A DNA stretch of 64,000 bases. Source: Phocoenobacter atlanticus (GTDB taxonomy: Bacteria; Pseudomonadota; Gammaproteobacteria; Enterobacterales; Pasteurellaceae). Below, in pieces: positions 54,241 through 62,781 of this stretch. A program made the translations under genes and the position numbers. The notes beneath the pieces were generated by a model. That model was not told the origin of the DNA and did no database searches. It saw nothing but the letters and a program-made list of their open reading frames with translations. Where the stretch lies: the NCBI RefSeq assembly GCF_030764225.1, contig NZ_JASAXH010000012.1. One strand, written 5' to 3'. How positions within the stretch are numbered: position 1 is the stretch's first letter; every line of letters starts with the position of its first letter.

Positions 54241-55623
54241 ATGATTAAACTAAATTTAAAAACCCTCGCCGATATTCTCAATGCACGTTTGGTTGGCGAT
54301 GAGCATATCTGTGTTGAACACATTAGTACCGACACTCGTCAAGCGGTGGAAAAAGGACTATTTTTTGCATTAAAAGGTGAAAATTTTGATGCCCATAACT
54401 ACTTAGCCCAAGCCGTTGAACAAGGTTGTGTGGCAGTTGTGGTTGAGCGAGAAATAGAAATTGATGTCCCACAGCTTATCGTGAAAGACACCCGCTTAGC
54501 CTTAGGTCAGTTGGGAAAATGGCTCAAAGCAAAAATCAATCCGAAAACGGTCGCGATGACGGGATCATCGGGCAAAACAACGGTGAAAGAAATGGTTGCA
54601 AAAATCTTGCAAAATGTAACCGCTTGTTCTGATGAAGTATTGTTTACCTTTGGTAATTTAAACAATGATCTCGGTGTGCCGTTAACCTTGTTACGTCTAA
54701 ATGAAAACCATAAATTTGCAGTGGTTGAGTTAGGGGCTAATCATCTGGGCGAAATTGCTTACACCACGAATTTAGTCAAACCTGATGCGTGCTTAATTAA
54801 CAATATCACTTCTGCCCATTTAGAAGGTTTTGGTTCGCTAGAAGGTGTTGCAAAAGCCAAAGGCGAGATTTATCAAGGCTTGGCAGATGATGGCGTAGCG
54901 ATTGTTAACTTAGATTACCCAGAGTGGCAAAATTTATGGCAACAAACGATCGCAAACAGAAAAACACAGACGTTCTCAGCAAATAATCAATCCGCTGATT
55001 TTTATGCGAAAAATATTCAATTAACCTTAACGGGGGCGAACTTTGTTTTAGGCACGCCACAAGGCGAGATTGACATTCATTCCTCTTATTTAGGCGAACA
55101 TAATATCAGCAATGCATTGGCGGCAACTTCGCTAGCGATGGCGGTTGGAGCAGATTTGCAAGCAGTTAAATCAGGGCTTGAACAACAATCAAAAGTAAAA
55201 GGTCGTTTGTATCCGATTGAAATCAATGAGGATTTATTGTTGATTGATGATACTTATAATGCAAATGTTGGCTCGTTAAAATCGGCGGTTTCTGTATTAA
55301 AAAATTACCCTGCGTTTAGAATTTTAGCCGTTGCTGATATGGGCGAATTGGGAACAGAGAGCAAAGCTTGTCATCAGCAAGTGGCGGATTTTGTTAAAGA
55401 AGCTGAGCTTGATTTAGTGGTTTCTTTTGGGAAAGAAAGTGCAGTAATCAGCAATAATTCAGAACATCATTTTACCGATAAACAAGCAATGTGTGATTTC
55501 TTAATACCGACAATTTTGCAAAAATCACAACAAAAACAACCGCTTGTATTATTAGCAAAAGGCTCACGTAGTCAGAAGATGGAAGAGCTTATCGCTCTTT
55601 TAGTTGAACAATTAGAAAAATAA
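54241..55623 (+). CDS. murF: UDP-MurNAc-tripeptide D-Ala-D-Ala ligase MurF
   Basis: 460 residues of the Mur ligase family: P-loop GSSGKTTVKEMVA, VELGANHLGEI in the central domain, and LLIDDTYNANVGSLKSAV in the C-terminal domain. Adds D-Ala-D-Ala to the peptidoglycan precursor. Followed closely by mraY. murE, usually upstream, is replaced by an ABC exporter. Contains uptake-sequence cores in coding DNA. Confidence 0.96.
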   Translation: MIKLNLKTLADILNARLVGDEHICVEHISTDTRQAVEKGLFFALKGENFDAHNYLAQAVEQGCVAVVVEREIEIDVPQLIVKDTRLALGQLGKWLKAKINPKTVAMTGSSGKTTVKEMVAKILQNVTACSDEVLFTFGNLNNDLGVPLTLLRLNENHKFAVVELGANHLGEIAYTTNLVKPDACLINNITSAHLEGFGSLEGVAKAKGEIYQGLADDGVAIVNLDYPEWQNLWQQTIANRKTQTFSANNQSADFYAKNIQLTLTGANFVLGTPQGEIDIHSSYLGEHNISNALAATSLAMAVGADLQAVKSGLEQQSKVKGRLYPIEINEDLLLIDDTYNANVGSLKSAVSVLKNYPAFRILAVADMGELGTESKACHQQVADFVKEAELDLVVSFGKESAVISNNSEHHFTDKQAMCDFLIPTILQKSQQKQPLVLLAKGSRSQKMEELIALLVEQLEK

Positions 55624-55632
55624 GGATAAACA

Positions 55633-56715
55633 ATGTTAGTTTGGCTTGCAGAATATTTAGTGCAATATAACACCGCTTTTCACGTGGTTTCATACATCAC
55701 ATTTCGTGCCATTATGGCGTTATTAACCGCAATGGGAATTGGTTTATGGATTGGTCCAAAGGTAATTCGCCGTTTGCAAATCTTAAAATTTGGGCAAGAA
55801 GTACGTAATGACGGTCCTGAAAGTCACTATAAAAAACGTGGTACACCGACAATGGGTGGAATTATCATTCTGTTTACGATTGGCGTAAGTACTTTATTAT
55901 GGGCAAATTTAGCCAACCCTTATGTGTGGTTTGTGATGTTCGTGTTATTTGGCTATGGCGTAGTCGGTTTTGTGGACGATTACTGGAAAATCACACGTCA
56001 AAGCACTGATGGTTTAATCGCTCGCTGGAAATATTTTTGGCTTTCAGTCATCGCATTAGTGGCAATTTTTGGTATGTACGCTATCGGTAAAGACACCGCC
56101 GCAACACAATTAGTCGTACCATTCTTTAAAGAATTTATGCCACAGTTAGGGATTTTTTACATTGTTTTAGGCTATTTTGTGATCGTGGGTACGAGTAATG
56201 CCGTAAACTTAACAGACGGCTTAGACGGTTTAGCTATCGTCCCAACTATTATGGTTGCAGCCGCATTTGGCTTGATTGCGTGGGCGACAGGGAATATCAA
56301 CTTCGCACAATACTTACACATTCCATTTATCAAATTTAGTGGTGAATTAGCGGTTGTTTGTACCGCCATTGTCGGAGCAGGACTTGGTTTCCTATGGTAC
56401 AACACCTACCCCGCATTAGTCTTTATGGGAGATGTCGGCTCACTTTCATTAGGCGGAGCATTGGGCGTTATCGCAATTTTAGTTCGTCAAGAATTGTTAC
56501 TTGTTATTATGGGCGGTGTGTTTGTCGTAGAAACCCTTTCTGTTCTTTTACAAGTTGGGTCATTTAAATTACGTGGAAAACGCATTTTCAGAATGGCACC
56601 TATTCATCATCACTTTGAACTCAAAGGCTGGCCAGAACCACGCGTGATTATGCGATTTTGGATTATTACGCTGATGTTGGTGTTGGTGGGGTTAGTGACG
56701 TTGAAGTTGAGATAG
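55633..56715 (+). CDS. mraY: phospho-MurNAc-pentapeptide transferase MraY
   Basis: 360 residues, ten transmembrane helices. Active-site text: FGYGVVGFVDDYWK, NLTDGLDGLA and the Mg/His motif PIHHHFELKGW. Makes lipid I in the inner membrane. It follows murF by ten bases, but murD, the usual next dcw gene, is missing and a DUF1016 gene follows instead. Confidence 0.97.
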   Translation: MLVWLAEYLVQYNTAFHVVSYITFRAIMALLTAMGIGLWIGPKVIRRLQILKFGQEVRNDGPESHYKKRGTPTMGGIIILFTIGVSTLLWANLANPYVWFVMFVLFGYGVVGFVDDYWKITRQSTDGLIARWKYFWLSVIALVAIFGMYAIGKDTAATQLVVPFFKEFMPQLGIFYIVLGYFVIVGTSNAVNLTDGLDGLAIVPTIMVAAAFGLIAWATGNINFAQYLHIPFIKFSGELAVVCTAIVGAGLGFLWYNTYPALVFMGDVGSLSLGGALGVIAILVRQELLLVIMGGVFVVETLSVLLQVGSFKLRGKRIFRMAPIHHHFELKGWPEPRVIMRFWIITLMLVLVGLVTLKLR

Positions 56716-56762
56716 GTTGTTTGAAAATTTATTGATTATGCTTTTATAAGGGAGAATGAATA

Positions 56763-57818
56763 ATGGATACGAAAAATAATAATGTTGTAAATACCCAATA
56801 TAAAATTTGGTTACAAGATTTAAAGCAAGATTTTCATAAAGCCCAAATAAAAGCACATATTAAAGTAAACACAACCTTGCTTGAATTTTATTGGCAAATG
56901 GGCAAGGATATAATTCAAAAACAAAAAGATTTTGCTTGGGGAAGTGGTTTTTTAGAGCAATTAAGTAAAGATTTATCAGCAGAATTTCCTGATGTAAAAG
57001 GTTTTTCATATCGTAATTTAAGGGCGATAAAACAATGGGTTGAATTTTGGCAACAACTTGTTGCCAAATTAGATAATGAAATTGGGAAACAAGTTGTTTC
57101 GCAATTAACTCAAATCCCTTGGGGGCATAATATTGCTATTATTCAAAAGTGTAAAAACAGTGATGAGGCTTTGTTTTATGTAACCAACACTTTGGAGAAT
57201 GGCATTAGTCGAGCAGTTCTCATTCATCAAATAGAAAGTAATTTGTATCAGCGTTCAGGCAAGGCGATTACGAATTTTGATACAACGCTACCACCGATAC
57301 AGTCTGATTTAGCAAAACAGATTACCAAAGATCCGTATAATTTTGATTTTCTCACCATTACCGATAGCTATAAAGAAAAAGAGCTAGAAGATGCCTTGTG
57401 TGAAAATATCACTAAATTTTTACTTGAATTTGGCAATGGTTTTGCCTTTATGGGTAAGCAATATAAATTAAATGTAGGTGGCGAAGAATTTAGAATAGAC
57501 CTGCTGTTTTATCATTTAAAGTTGCGTTGTTATGTAGTTATTGAGCTTAAAGCAGTAGATTTTAAGCCAGAATTTGCAGGAAAATTAAGTTTTTATACCA
57601 CAGCGATAGACAATGAACTCAAAACCGAACAAGACAATGCGACTATCGGTATTTTAATTTGTAAATCAAAAAAAGATATTATTGTGGAATATGCACTTAA
57701 AGATATTAACAAGCCACTTGGTGTGAGTAAATATGAGCTTATTGATGTATTGCCGAAGGACTATCAGTCAGCAATTCCTAGTATCGAGCAGATAGAGGCG
57801 GAGTTTAATGAAAACTAA
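56763..57818 (+). CDS. DUF1016/YhcG PDDEXK nuclease, catalytic residues intact
   Basis: 351 residues, paralogous over its length to the isc-embedded copy at 39765. N-terminal DUF1016_N region (TLLEFYWQMGKDIIQKQ, FSYRNLRAIKQW) and C-terminal PD-(D/E)xK core with Asp246 in FRIDLLFYH and Glu261/Lys263 in VIELKAVDF, so the nuclease site is complete. These proteins are frequent accessory members of type I restriction loci. Its last codons overlap the start of an hsdS remnant by 11 bases, which preserves the original R-M operon arrangement. Follows mraY on the same strand. Confidence 0.88.
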   Translation: MDTKNNNVVNTQYKIWLQDLKQDFHKAQIKAHIKVNTTLLEFYWQMGKDIIQKQKDFAWGSGFLEQLSKDLSAEFPDVKGFSYRNLRAIKQWVEFWQQLVAKLDNEIGKQVVSQLTQIPWGHNIAIIQKCKNSDEALFYVTNTLENGISRAVLIHQIESNLYQRSGKAITNFDTTLPPIQSDLAKQITKDPYNFDFLTITDSYKEKELEDALCENITKFLLEFGNGFAFMGKQYKLNVGGEEFRIDLLFYHLKLRCYVVIELKAVDFKPEFAGKLSFYTTAIDNELKTEQDNATIGILICKSKKDIIVEYALKDINKPLGVSKYELIDVLPKDYQSAIPSIEQIEAEFNEN

Positions 57819-58263
57819 TTACAAAAAGTTAGGCGACTATATCCAAACAGTTAATGTAAGAAATAATGATACACTATTAACTAGAATAACACCTTGTTTT
57901 GAAAATGGTAAAATTGCATTTATTAATGAACTTAAAAATGATGAGGTTGCTTTTGGTTCTACGGAATTTATTGTTATGAGAGCAACAGAGCATAGTAATC
58001 CATATTTTGTATATTGCTTTGCTAAAAATAAATTATTTAGAGACTATGCTTTATTAAGTATGACAGGTTCTGATGGTAGACAGAGAGTACAAGCAAGTTA
58101 TTTAAAACAATTTAGGATTATAGATATAGAAGGTTTGAGTATTTTTAAAGAGTTTGAACAACAAGTAAAATCTGTTTTTAATTTGATAAAAAATAATGCA
58201 GAGCAAAATAAACAGCTAGCAGAATTAAAAGGTTTGTTGTTGGCGAAGATGGGGAGTGAATAA
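57808..58263 (+). pseudogene. internally deleted type I restriction specificity subunit (hsdS)
   Basis: 151 residues open, against about 400 in intact HsdS. The start (MKTNYKKLGDYIQTVNVRN) is that of a first target-recognition domain. It then jumps to the middle of a recognition domain (LLTRITPCFENGKIAF, GSTEFIVMRA, QRVQASYLKQF) and ends with a conserved coiled-coil helix (NAEQNKQLAELKGLLLAKM). At least one full recognition domain and a spacer helix are missing, so sequence-specific function as a complete S subunit is unlikely; a half-subunit that dimerises remains possible. Confidence 0.82.
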
Positions 58264-58264
58264 T

Positions 58265-59911
58265 ATGCAGGAAAATACGTTACTTGATAAAAAATCCTTG
58301 AAAGTTGTGCAGGGAAAAACAGCAAATTGGAAAGAACTAGCAAAAGATTGTGTGGCATTTGCTAATGGTAAAGGTGGAACAATTTTAATTGGTATTGAAG
58401 ATGATGCAGATGATTGCCCTATAGGTCAAAGAGTGGATGATGAAATCATTGATAACATAAATAAAAAAATACCTCAACTTACCATTGGTGTTGCCATTGT
58501 TGCTGAAAAAGTATGTAATTATGTGGGCGATGAGTTTATTAATCTTAGAATTATTAGAAATGCAAAAACTCTTGCTTGTACCACTGATGGTAAATATTTT
58601 ATAAGGATTGCTGATAATTGCAAACCCATTCACCCTGATCAAATGTCAAGAGTTTTAGCTGATAAAGATGCTTTTAATTGGGAGCTTGTCAGACATTCAA
58701 GATTATCATTAGAAGATGTTGATATTGTTAAACGAAACGAGTTTATAAATCAAATCAGAAAATCTGAAAGAGTAAGTGAGTTTGTTAAACAAAAATCTGA
58801 TGAAGAATTACTGGAATATTACTTCTTAGTCGATGAAGGCAAATTAACAAATTTAGGTGTTTTGTGGATAGGGAAACGACAAGATAGAGCAAGAATTCAC
58901 TATGCACCCTCTGTTCAATTTATTAAATATGATGAAGAAGGTAAAAAAGTTAATAAGTATGTATGGGACGATTATAGCTTAAATCCTAAAGAAATAATGT
59001 TAGAAATAATTAATCTGTCTGAATGGAAAGAATCAATAGAAATATCAGATGGTCTTTTTAGAAAAAATATTCCCAATTATCATATTGATGTTATTAGAGA
59101 ATTGGTTGTCAATGCCCTTGTTCATAGAATATATACAATGAATGGTGATATTTTTATCAATATGTATCACGATAAATTAGAAATTCATTCACCAGGTCTT
59201 TTGCCTCTTGGTGTTACGCCGCAAAATATTATTAGTAAATCAGAATATAGAAATACACAGTTAGCAAAATTATTTTACGATTTAAAACTAATGGAAAAAG
59301 AAGGTAGTGGTTATGATGCTGTTTATGAAATACTTTTATTTAATGGTAAACAAGAACCTCTTGTTGAAGAAGTTGATGATCGTGTAATTGTTACAGTAAA
59401 AAAAGCAGTTATTAGTAAAGAAGTTGTAAAATTAATGAGTAAAGTACACGAACAAATACATCTTACCCAAAGAGAAATTATTGCATTGGGAATTATTGCA
59501 CAGAACAATAGTATTTCAGGAATTAATTTGAAAGATAAATTAAGCATTCGGAATGATGAAGTATTGGCTACTTGGTTAAAGAAATTACTAAAAAATGATG
59601 TTGTTTTAAAGAAAGGTAGAACTAAAGCAACAGAATATTACATTAATCCAAAATTACTTAAAGAACTTGATTTTAAAGGACAGACAGATCTTAAAAAAAT
59701 AGAAAATCATAGATTACAGCATTTGATTATAGAAGATTTAATGATTTATCAGCCTTGTTCAATAGCAGATATTAATCAAAGAATAGGTAGTGAGATAAAT
59801 CAGAAAAAAATAAAGAGACTATTAGATAAGATGATATTAGAAGGAGAAGTTATAAAAGAAGGACAGCATAGGTGGACTAAATATAAACTAGTCATCTCGG
59901 ACAAAAATTAA
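58265..59911 (+). CDS. AlbA_2/Schlafen-type ATP-binding protein of an R-M locus
   Basis: About 548 residues. N-terminal AlbA_2 domain (KELAKDCVAFANGKGGTILIGIEDD). A middle GHKL-type ATPase-like helical region holds VIRELVVNALVHRIYTMNGD, the group's usual ELVVNALVHR motif. C-terminal winged-helix repeats follow (TQREIIALGIIAQ; CSIADINQRIG). Proteins of this design are annotated as putative transcriptional regulators or helicases (RecG-like name, unsupported) and often sit between hsdS and hsdR. The ATG at 58265 follows GGGGAG; an in-frame GTG at 58256 overlaps that site. It overlaps no gene and is intact. Confidence 0.82.
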   Translation: MQENTLLDKKSLKVVQGKTANWKELAKDCVAFANGKGGTILIGIEDDADDCPIGQRVDDEIIDNINKKIPQLTIGVAIVAEKVCNYVGDEFINLRIIRNAKTLACTTDGKYFIRIADNCKPIHPDQMSRVLADKDAFNWELVRHSRLSLEDVDIVKRNEFINQIRKSERVSEFVKQKSDEELLEYYFLVDEGKLTNLGVLWIGKRQDRARIHYAPSVQFIKYDEEGKKVNKYVWDDYSLNPKEIMLEIINLSEWKESIEISDGLFRKNIPNYHIDVIRELVVNALVHRIYTMNGDIFINMYHDKLEIHSPGLLPLGVTPQNIISKSEYRNTQLAKLFYDLKLMEKEGSGYDAVYEILLFNGKQEPLVEEVDDRVIVTVKKAVISKEVVKLMSKVHEQIHLTQREIIALGIIAQNNSISGINLKDKLSIRNDEVLATWLKKLLKNDVVLKKGRTKATEYYINPKLLKELDFKGQTDLKKIENHRLQHLIIEDLMIYQPCSIADINQRIGSEINQKKIKRLLDKMILEGEVIKEGQHRWTKYKLVISDKN

Positions 59912-59935
59912 TAAATAAGGGCTTAATGTCCGAGA
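59895..59935. terminator. inverted repeat flanking the AlbA_2 stop codon
   Basis: TCTCGGACA (59895) and TGTCCGAGA (59927) form a 9-bp perfect stem spanning the stop codon. The right arm is the first unit of the 12-bp repeat that follows. No T-run follows it, so termination is doubtful. Confidence 0.5.
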
Positions 59936-59973
59936 GAATGTCCGAGAGAATGTCCGAGAGAATGTCCGATATA
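59926..59973 (+). repeat. 12-bp tandem repeat encoding Met-Ser-Glu-Arg
   Basis: ATGTCCGAGAGA occurs three times in a row (59926, 59938, 59950), with a fourth partial copy at 59962. It gives a 22-codon frame (59926-59994) that begins with three Met-Ser-Glu-Arg units. Similar Met-Ser repeats occur in C-terminal linkers of some AlbA_2 proteins, so this may be a detached tail or slippage-prone linker. Confidence 0.7.
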
Positions 59974-59996
59974 GATTCATTAAAGATAGTATAAAA

Positions 59997-60098
59997 ATGA
60001 AAAAGTTTACAGAAACCAAGCTAGAACAAGTAATAACAAAATTTTCACACAAGAATGATGAAGTGTTAATACTTGATGTGTTGTGTGAATTTTTATAA
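59997..60098 (+). pseudogene. tiny remnant of hsdR (type I restriction subunit)
   Basis: Thirty-three codons. The start MKKFTETKLEQVI matches the conserved N-terminus of many HsdR proteins (FTEAKLEQAI). The end, DEVLILDVLCEFL, resembles the DEVLIxDDLRxFL segment that follows some 25 residues later in intact proteins. The gene has thus lost an internal piece and everything downstream. Recognition is by pattern and modest length, hence moderate confidence. Confidence 0.55.
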
Positions 60099-60172
60099 AA
60101 ATCTTACTGCTTACAAGGTACTGCTGACAACGGAATAGTCTTATTCTCAAATTAAAAAATTATAATAATAAT

Positions 60173-61024
60173 ATGGAACAAACAATGGGCAAAACAATAA
60201 TCACACACTTTTTAGAAGGTACGCCAAAAGGCATTCAAAGTGTACAAATCAGCAATAAAACCATTATGGGCTTTGTAATTCCAAGAGTGGCTCTAAAAAA
60301 AGCCCAAGAGATAGATGAATTGATTGGTTCGCCGAGTTTGTATATTTTAATTGGCGAAGGGAAAAATGCTGAGCCACAAGCCTATATTGGACAAACCGAT
60401 GATTTTCTTGCTCGTATTATTGACCATAATCAGAAAAAAGATTTTTGGAATAAAGCCCTTGTTTTTATTAGTCAAACAGTCCTGAATAAAGCAGAAGTTT
60501 TGTATTTGGAATATTTAGCGTTGCAATATGCCAAAGAGAATGGCACTTATATCCTTAATGAAAATAAACAAAATCCAAAAGAGCCTAAACTGCAACGCCA
60601 CGTTAAAGATACGTTAAATGATTTTTTTATTGATGTCAGATTTATCACTGAATTTTTAAATTATCCACTTTTTAAAACGGCGGAACAACATAATCAAAAA
60701 ATTGCAAATATTGATTATTTTTATACCGCTAGAAATAGCCGTTCAAAAGGCTTTTATGATGAAAATGGGTTTACTGTTGTGAAAGGGAGTATAATTTCTC
60801 AGAAGGAAACACCATCATTTAAAAATAAAAACGCATTAGAAAAACGTCATCAATTAATAGAGCAAATTGTAGATAAAACTGGGTATGAATGGGTATTAAA
60901 AGTCGATTATACTTTTACGAGCCCAAGTTCCGCAGCGACATTCTGTATTGGAAGTAATAGCAATGGCTGGATTGAGTGGAAAAATAGTGACGGTAAAACC
61001 TTAGATGAGATTTATAGAAAATAA
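60173..61024 (+). CDS. GIY-YIG nuclease-family protein with DUF4357 domain
   Basis: 283 residues. A GIY-YIG-like module lies at about 50-125: SLYILIGE, AYIGQTDDFLARIIDH with the conserved Arg, and an EVLYLEYLALQYA helix with the Glu. A C-terminal DUF4357 domain follows (SPSSAATFCIGSNSNGWIEWKN), as in proteins that often accompany R-M or other defence genes. There is no good ribosome site before the ATG at 60173; an ATG at 60185 is equally possible. It closes the R-M island before rsmE. Confidence 0.78.
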   Translation: MEQTMGKTIITHFLEGTPKGIQSVQISNKTIMGFVIPRVALKKAQEIDELIGSPSLYILIGEGKNAEPQAYIGQTDDFLARIIDHNQKKDFWNKALVFISQTVLNKAEVLYLEYLALQYAKENGTYILNENKQNPKEPKLQRHVKDTLNDFFIDVRFITEFLNYPLFKTAEQHNQKIANIDYFYTARNSRSKGFYDENGFTVVKGSIISQKETPSFKNKNALEKRHQLIEQIVDKTGYEWVLKVDYTFTSPSSAATFCIGSNSNGWIEWKNSDGKTLDEIYRK

Positions 61025-61049
61025 GAAATTTAGAGAAAAATAGACAAAA

Positions 61050-61787
61050 ATGAGAAAACCAAGAATTTATCACCCTGAACCATTAGCAGGGAAAAAAGAA
61101 TGTAGTTTGAGTGAGGACGCAGCGAATCACGTTGGGCGTGTGTTGCGTATGAATGTGGGGCAGGAACTGATTTTATTTGATGGCTCGAATCATACTTTTG
61201 ACGCTGTGATTACGGAAAGCACTAAAAAACGTGTTGAGGTTGAGATTTTATCGCAAACTTTTGATGATCGTGAATCTCATTTGCCGATCCATTTGGGGCA
61301 AGTGATTTCTCGTGGCGATCGTATGGAGTTTACCATTCAAAAATCCGTTGAATTAGGTGTAAATGTGATTACGCCACTTTGGTCGGAGCGTTGTGGTGTC
61401 AAGCTTGATGGCGATCGTCAAGGCAAGAAATTACAGCAGTGGCAAAAAATTGCGATTGCAGCCTGTGAGCAGTGTGGACGCAATACAATCCCTGAAATTC
61501 GTCCGATAATGAAACTGACAGATTGGTGTCAAGAACAAGATGAAATGCTGAAATTAAACTTACACCCTCGTGCCAAGCAAGGCATTAAGCAATTAACCAA
61601 CGTGCCAAAAGAGGGTGTGCGTCTGTTGATTGGTTCAGAAGGGGGCTTATCGGCGGACGAAATTGCGATGACCGAACAGCAAGGATTTAGCGAAGTGTTA
61701 CTAGGTAAGCGAGTGCTAAGAACGGAAACTGCGTCATTAGCTGCAATTACCGCATTGCAACTTTGCTTTGGGGATCTCAGCGAATGA
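61050..61787 (+). CDS. rsmE: 16S rRNA m3U1498 methyltransferase RsmE
   Basis: 245 residues. N-terminal PUA-like region (RIYHPEPLAGKKECSL, HVGRVLRM) and SPOUT knot with LLIGSEGGLSADEI and LGKRVLRTETASLAAI, the SAM-binding loops. Methylates U1498 of 16S rRNA. Four-base overlap (ATGA) with the next gene starts a tight operon. Confidence 0.96.
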   Translation: MRKPRIYHPEPLAGKKECSLSEDAANHVGRVLRMNVGQELILFDGSNHTFDAVITESTKKRVEVEILSQTFDDRESHLPIHLGQVISRGDRMEFTIQKSVELGVNVITPLWSERCGVKLDGDRQGKKLQQWQKIAIAACEQCGRNTIPEIRPIMKLTDWCQEQDEMLKLNLHPRAKQGIKQLTNVPKEGVRLLIGSEGGLSADEIAMTEQQGFSEVLLGKRVLRTETASLAAITALQLCFGDLSE

Positions 61788-62344
61788 CGACACATTTCAA
61801 AAATCATTTCTTAATTGCTACGCCAGATATGGACGATGACTATTTTTCTCGCACTGTCATTTATCTTTGTGAGCATAACGATGAAGGGGCGATGGGGCTG
61901 GTTGTTAGCGTGCCAACGGATTTATCGGTAATGGAATTACTTGCCAAAATGGATTTTATGATGGCAAATCAACGTGATTATACCAAAGATCAAATTGTAT
62001 TAAGTGGCGGACCAGTTAAAACGGATCGTGGCTTTATTTTGCATACCAAAACGCAACAAGATTTTATGAATAGCCAAGAAATCACGCCGAATATTTACCT
62101 GACGACGTCTGGCGATATTTTAGATGTACTCGGTACACCGAAATCGCCTGAGCATTTTTTAGTCTGTTTAGGTTGTGCAACGTGGCAAGCGGAACAATTA
62201 GAACACGAAATTGCAAAAAATTATTGGCTAGTTACCCCAGCTGATGAAAAAATCTTGTTTGAAACAGGTTATATGGATCGTTGGAGCGAGGCGAAAGGCT
62301 TACTCGGAATTGATGGTATTTTAGCAAAAGCGGGGCGAGCATAA
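61784..62344 (+). CDS. yqgE: YqgE/AlgH family protein
   Basis: 186 residues with family text HFLIATPDMDDDYFSRTVIYLCEHN, GAMGLVV and YWLVTPADEKILFE. Function is uncertain; the family is often next to ruvX. The ATG at 61784 overlaps the rsmE stop; a frame back to 61763 lies within rsmE. Stop overlaps the ruvX start (TAATG). Confidence 0.93.
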   Translation: MTTHFKNHFLIATPDMDDDYFSRTVIYLCEHNDEGAMGLVVSVPTDLSVMELLAKMDFMMANQRDYTKDQIVLSGGPVKTDRGFILHTKTQQDFMNSQEITPNIYLTTSGDILDVLGTPKSPEHFLVCLGCATWQAEQLEHEIAKNYWLVTPADEKILFETGYMDRWSEAKGLLGIDGILAKAGRA

Positions 62345-62769
62345 TGGGACAAACAGCAACGCAAACAATCATCGCCTTTGATTTTGGTACAAAAAGTATT
62401 GGTTGTGCGGTAGGGCAGAGTATTACTGGCACGGCACAAGGTTTACCTGCATTCAAAGCCCAAGACGGCATACCAAATTGGCAACAAATCGAACAAGTAC
62501 TGAAAGAATGGAAACCTGATTTATTAGTGGTCGGATTGCCTTTGAATATGGACGGCACAGAGCAACCTTTAACGCAACGAGCCAAAAAATTTGCGAACCG
62601 TTTAAATGGACGCTTTAATTTACCTGTTGAATTGCAAGATGAACGTTTAACCACCGTTGCCGCAAAAGAAGAAATCTTTGCACGAGGTGGTTATAAAGCC
62701 TTAACCAAAGGCAAAGTGGATTCTATTTCAGCGTGTTTGATTTTAGAAAGTTGGTTTGAAAATAATTAG
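62344..62769 (+). CDS. ruvX: YqgF/RuvX RNase H-fold protein
   Basis: 141 residues of the RuvC/RNase H fold: AFDFGTKSIGCAVG with the first Asp, VVGLPLNMDG, DERLTTVAAKE and KVDSISACLILESW. YqgF processes pre-16S rRNA 5' ends; the Holliday-junction name reflects fold only. Coupled to yqgE. Confidence 0.95.
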   Translation: MGQTATQTIIAFDFGTKSIGCAVGQSITGTAQGLPAFKAQDGIPNWQQIEQVLKEWKPDLLVVGLPLNMDGTEQPLTQRAKKFANRLNGRFNLPVELQDERLTTVAAKEEIFARGGYKALTKGKVDSISACLILESWFENN

Positions 62770-62781
62770 AAGAAGACAAAA

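Noticed and set aside
56763..61024. Complete type I restriction-modification system
   Set aside because: No hsdM, an hsdS of only 151 codons and an hsdR remnant of 33 codons.
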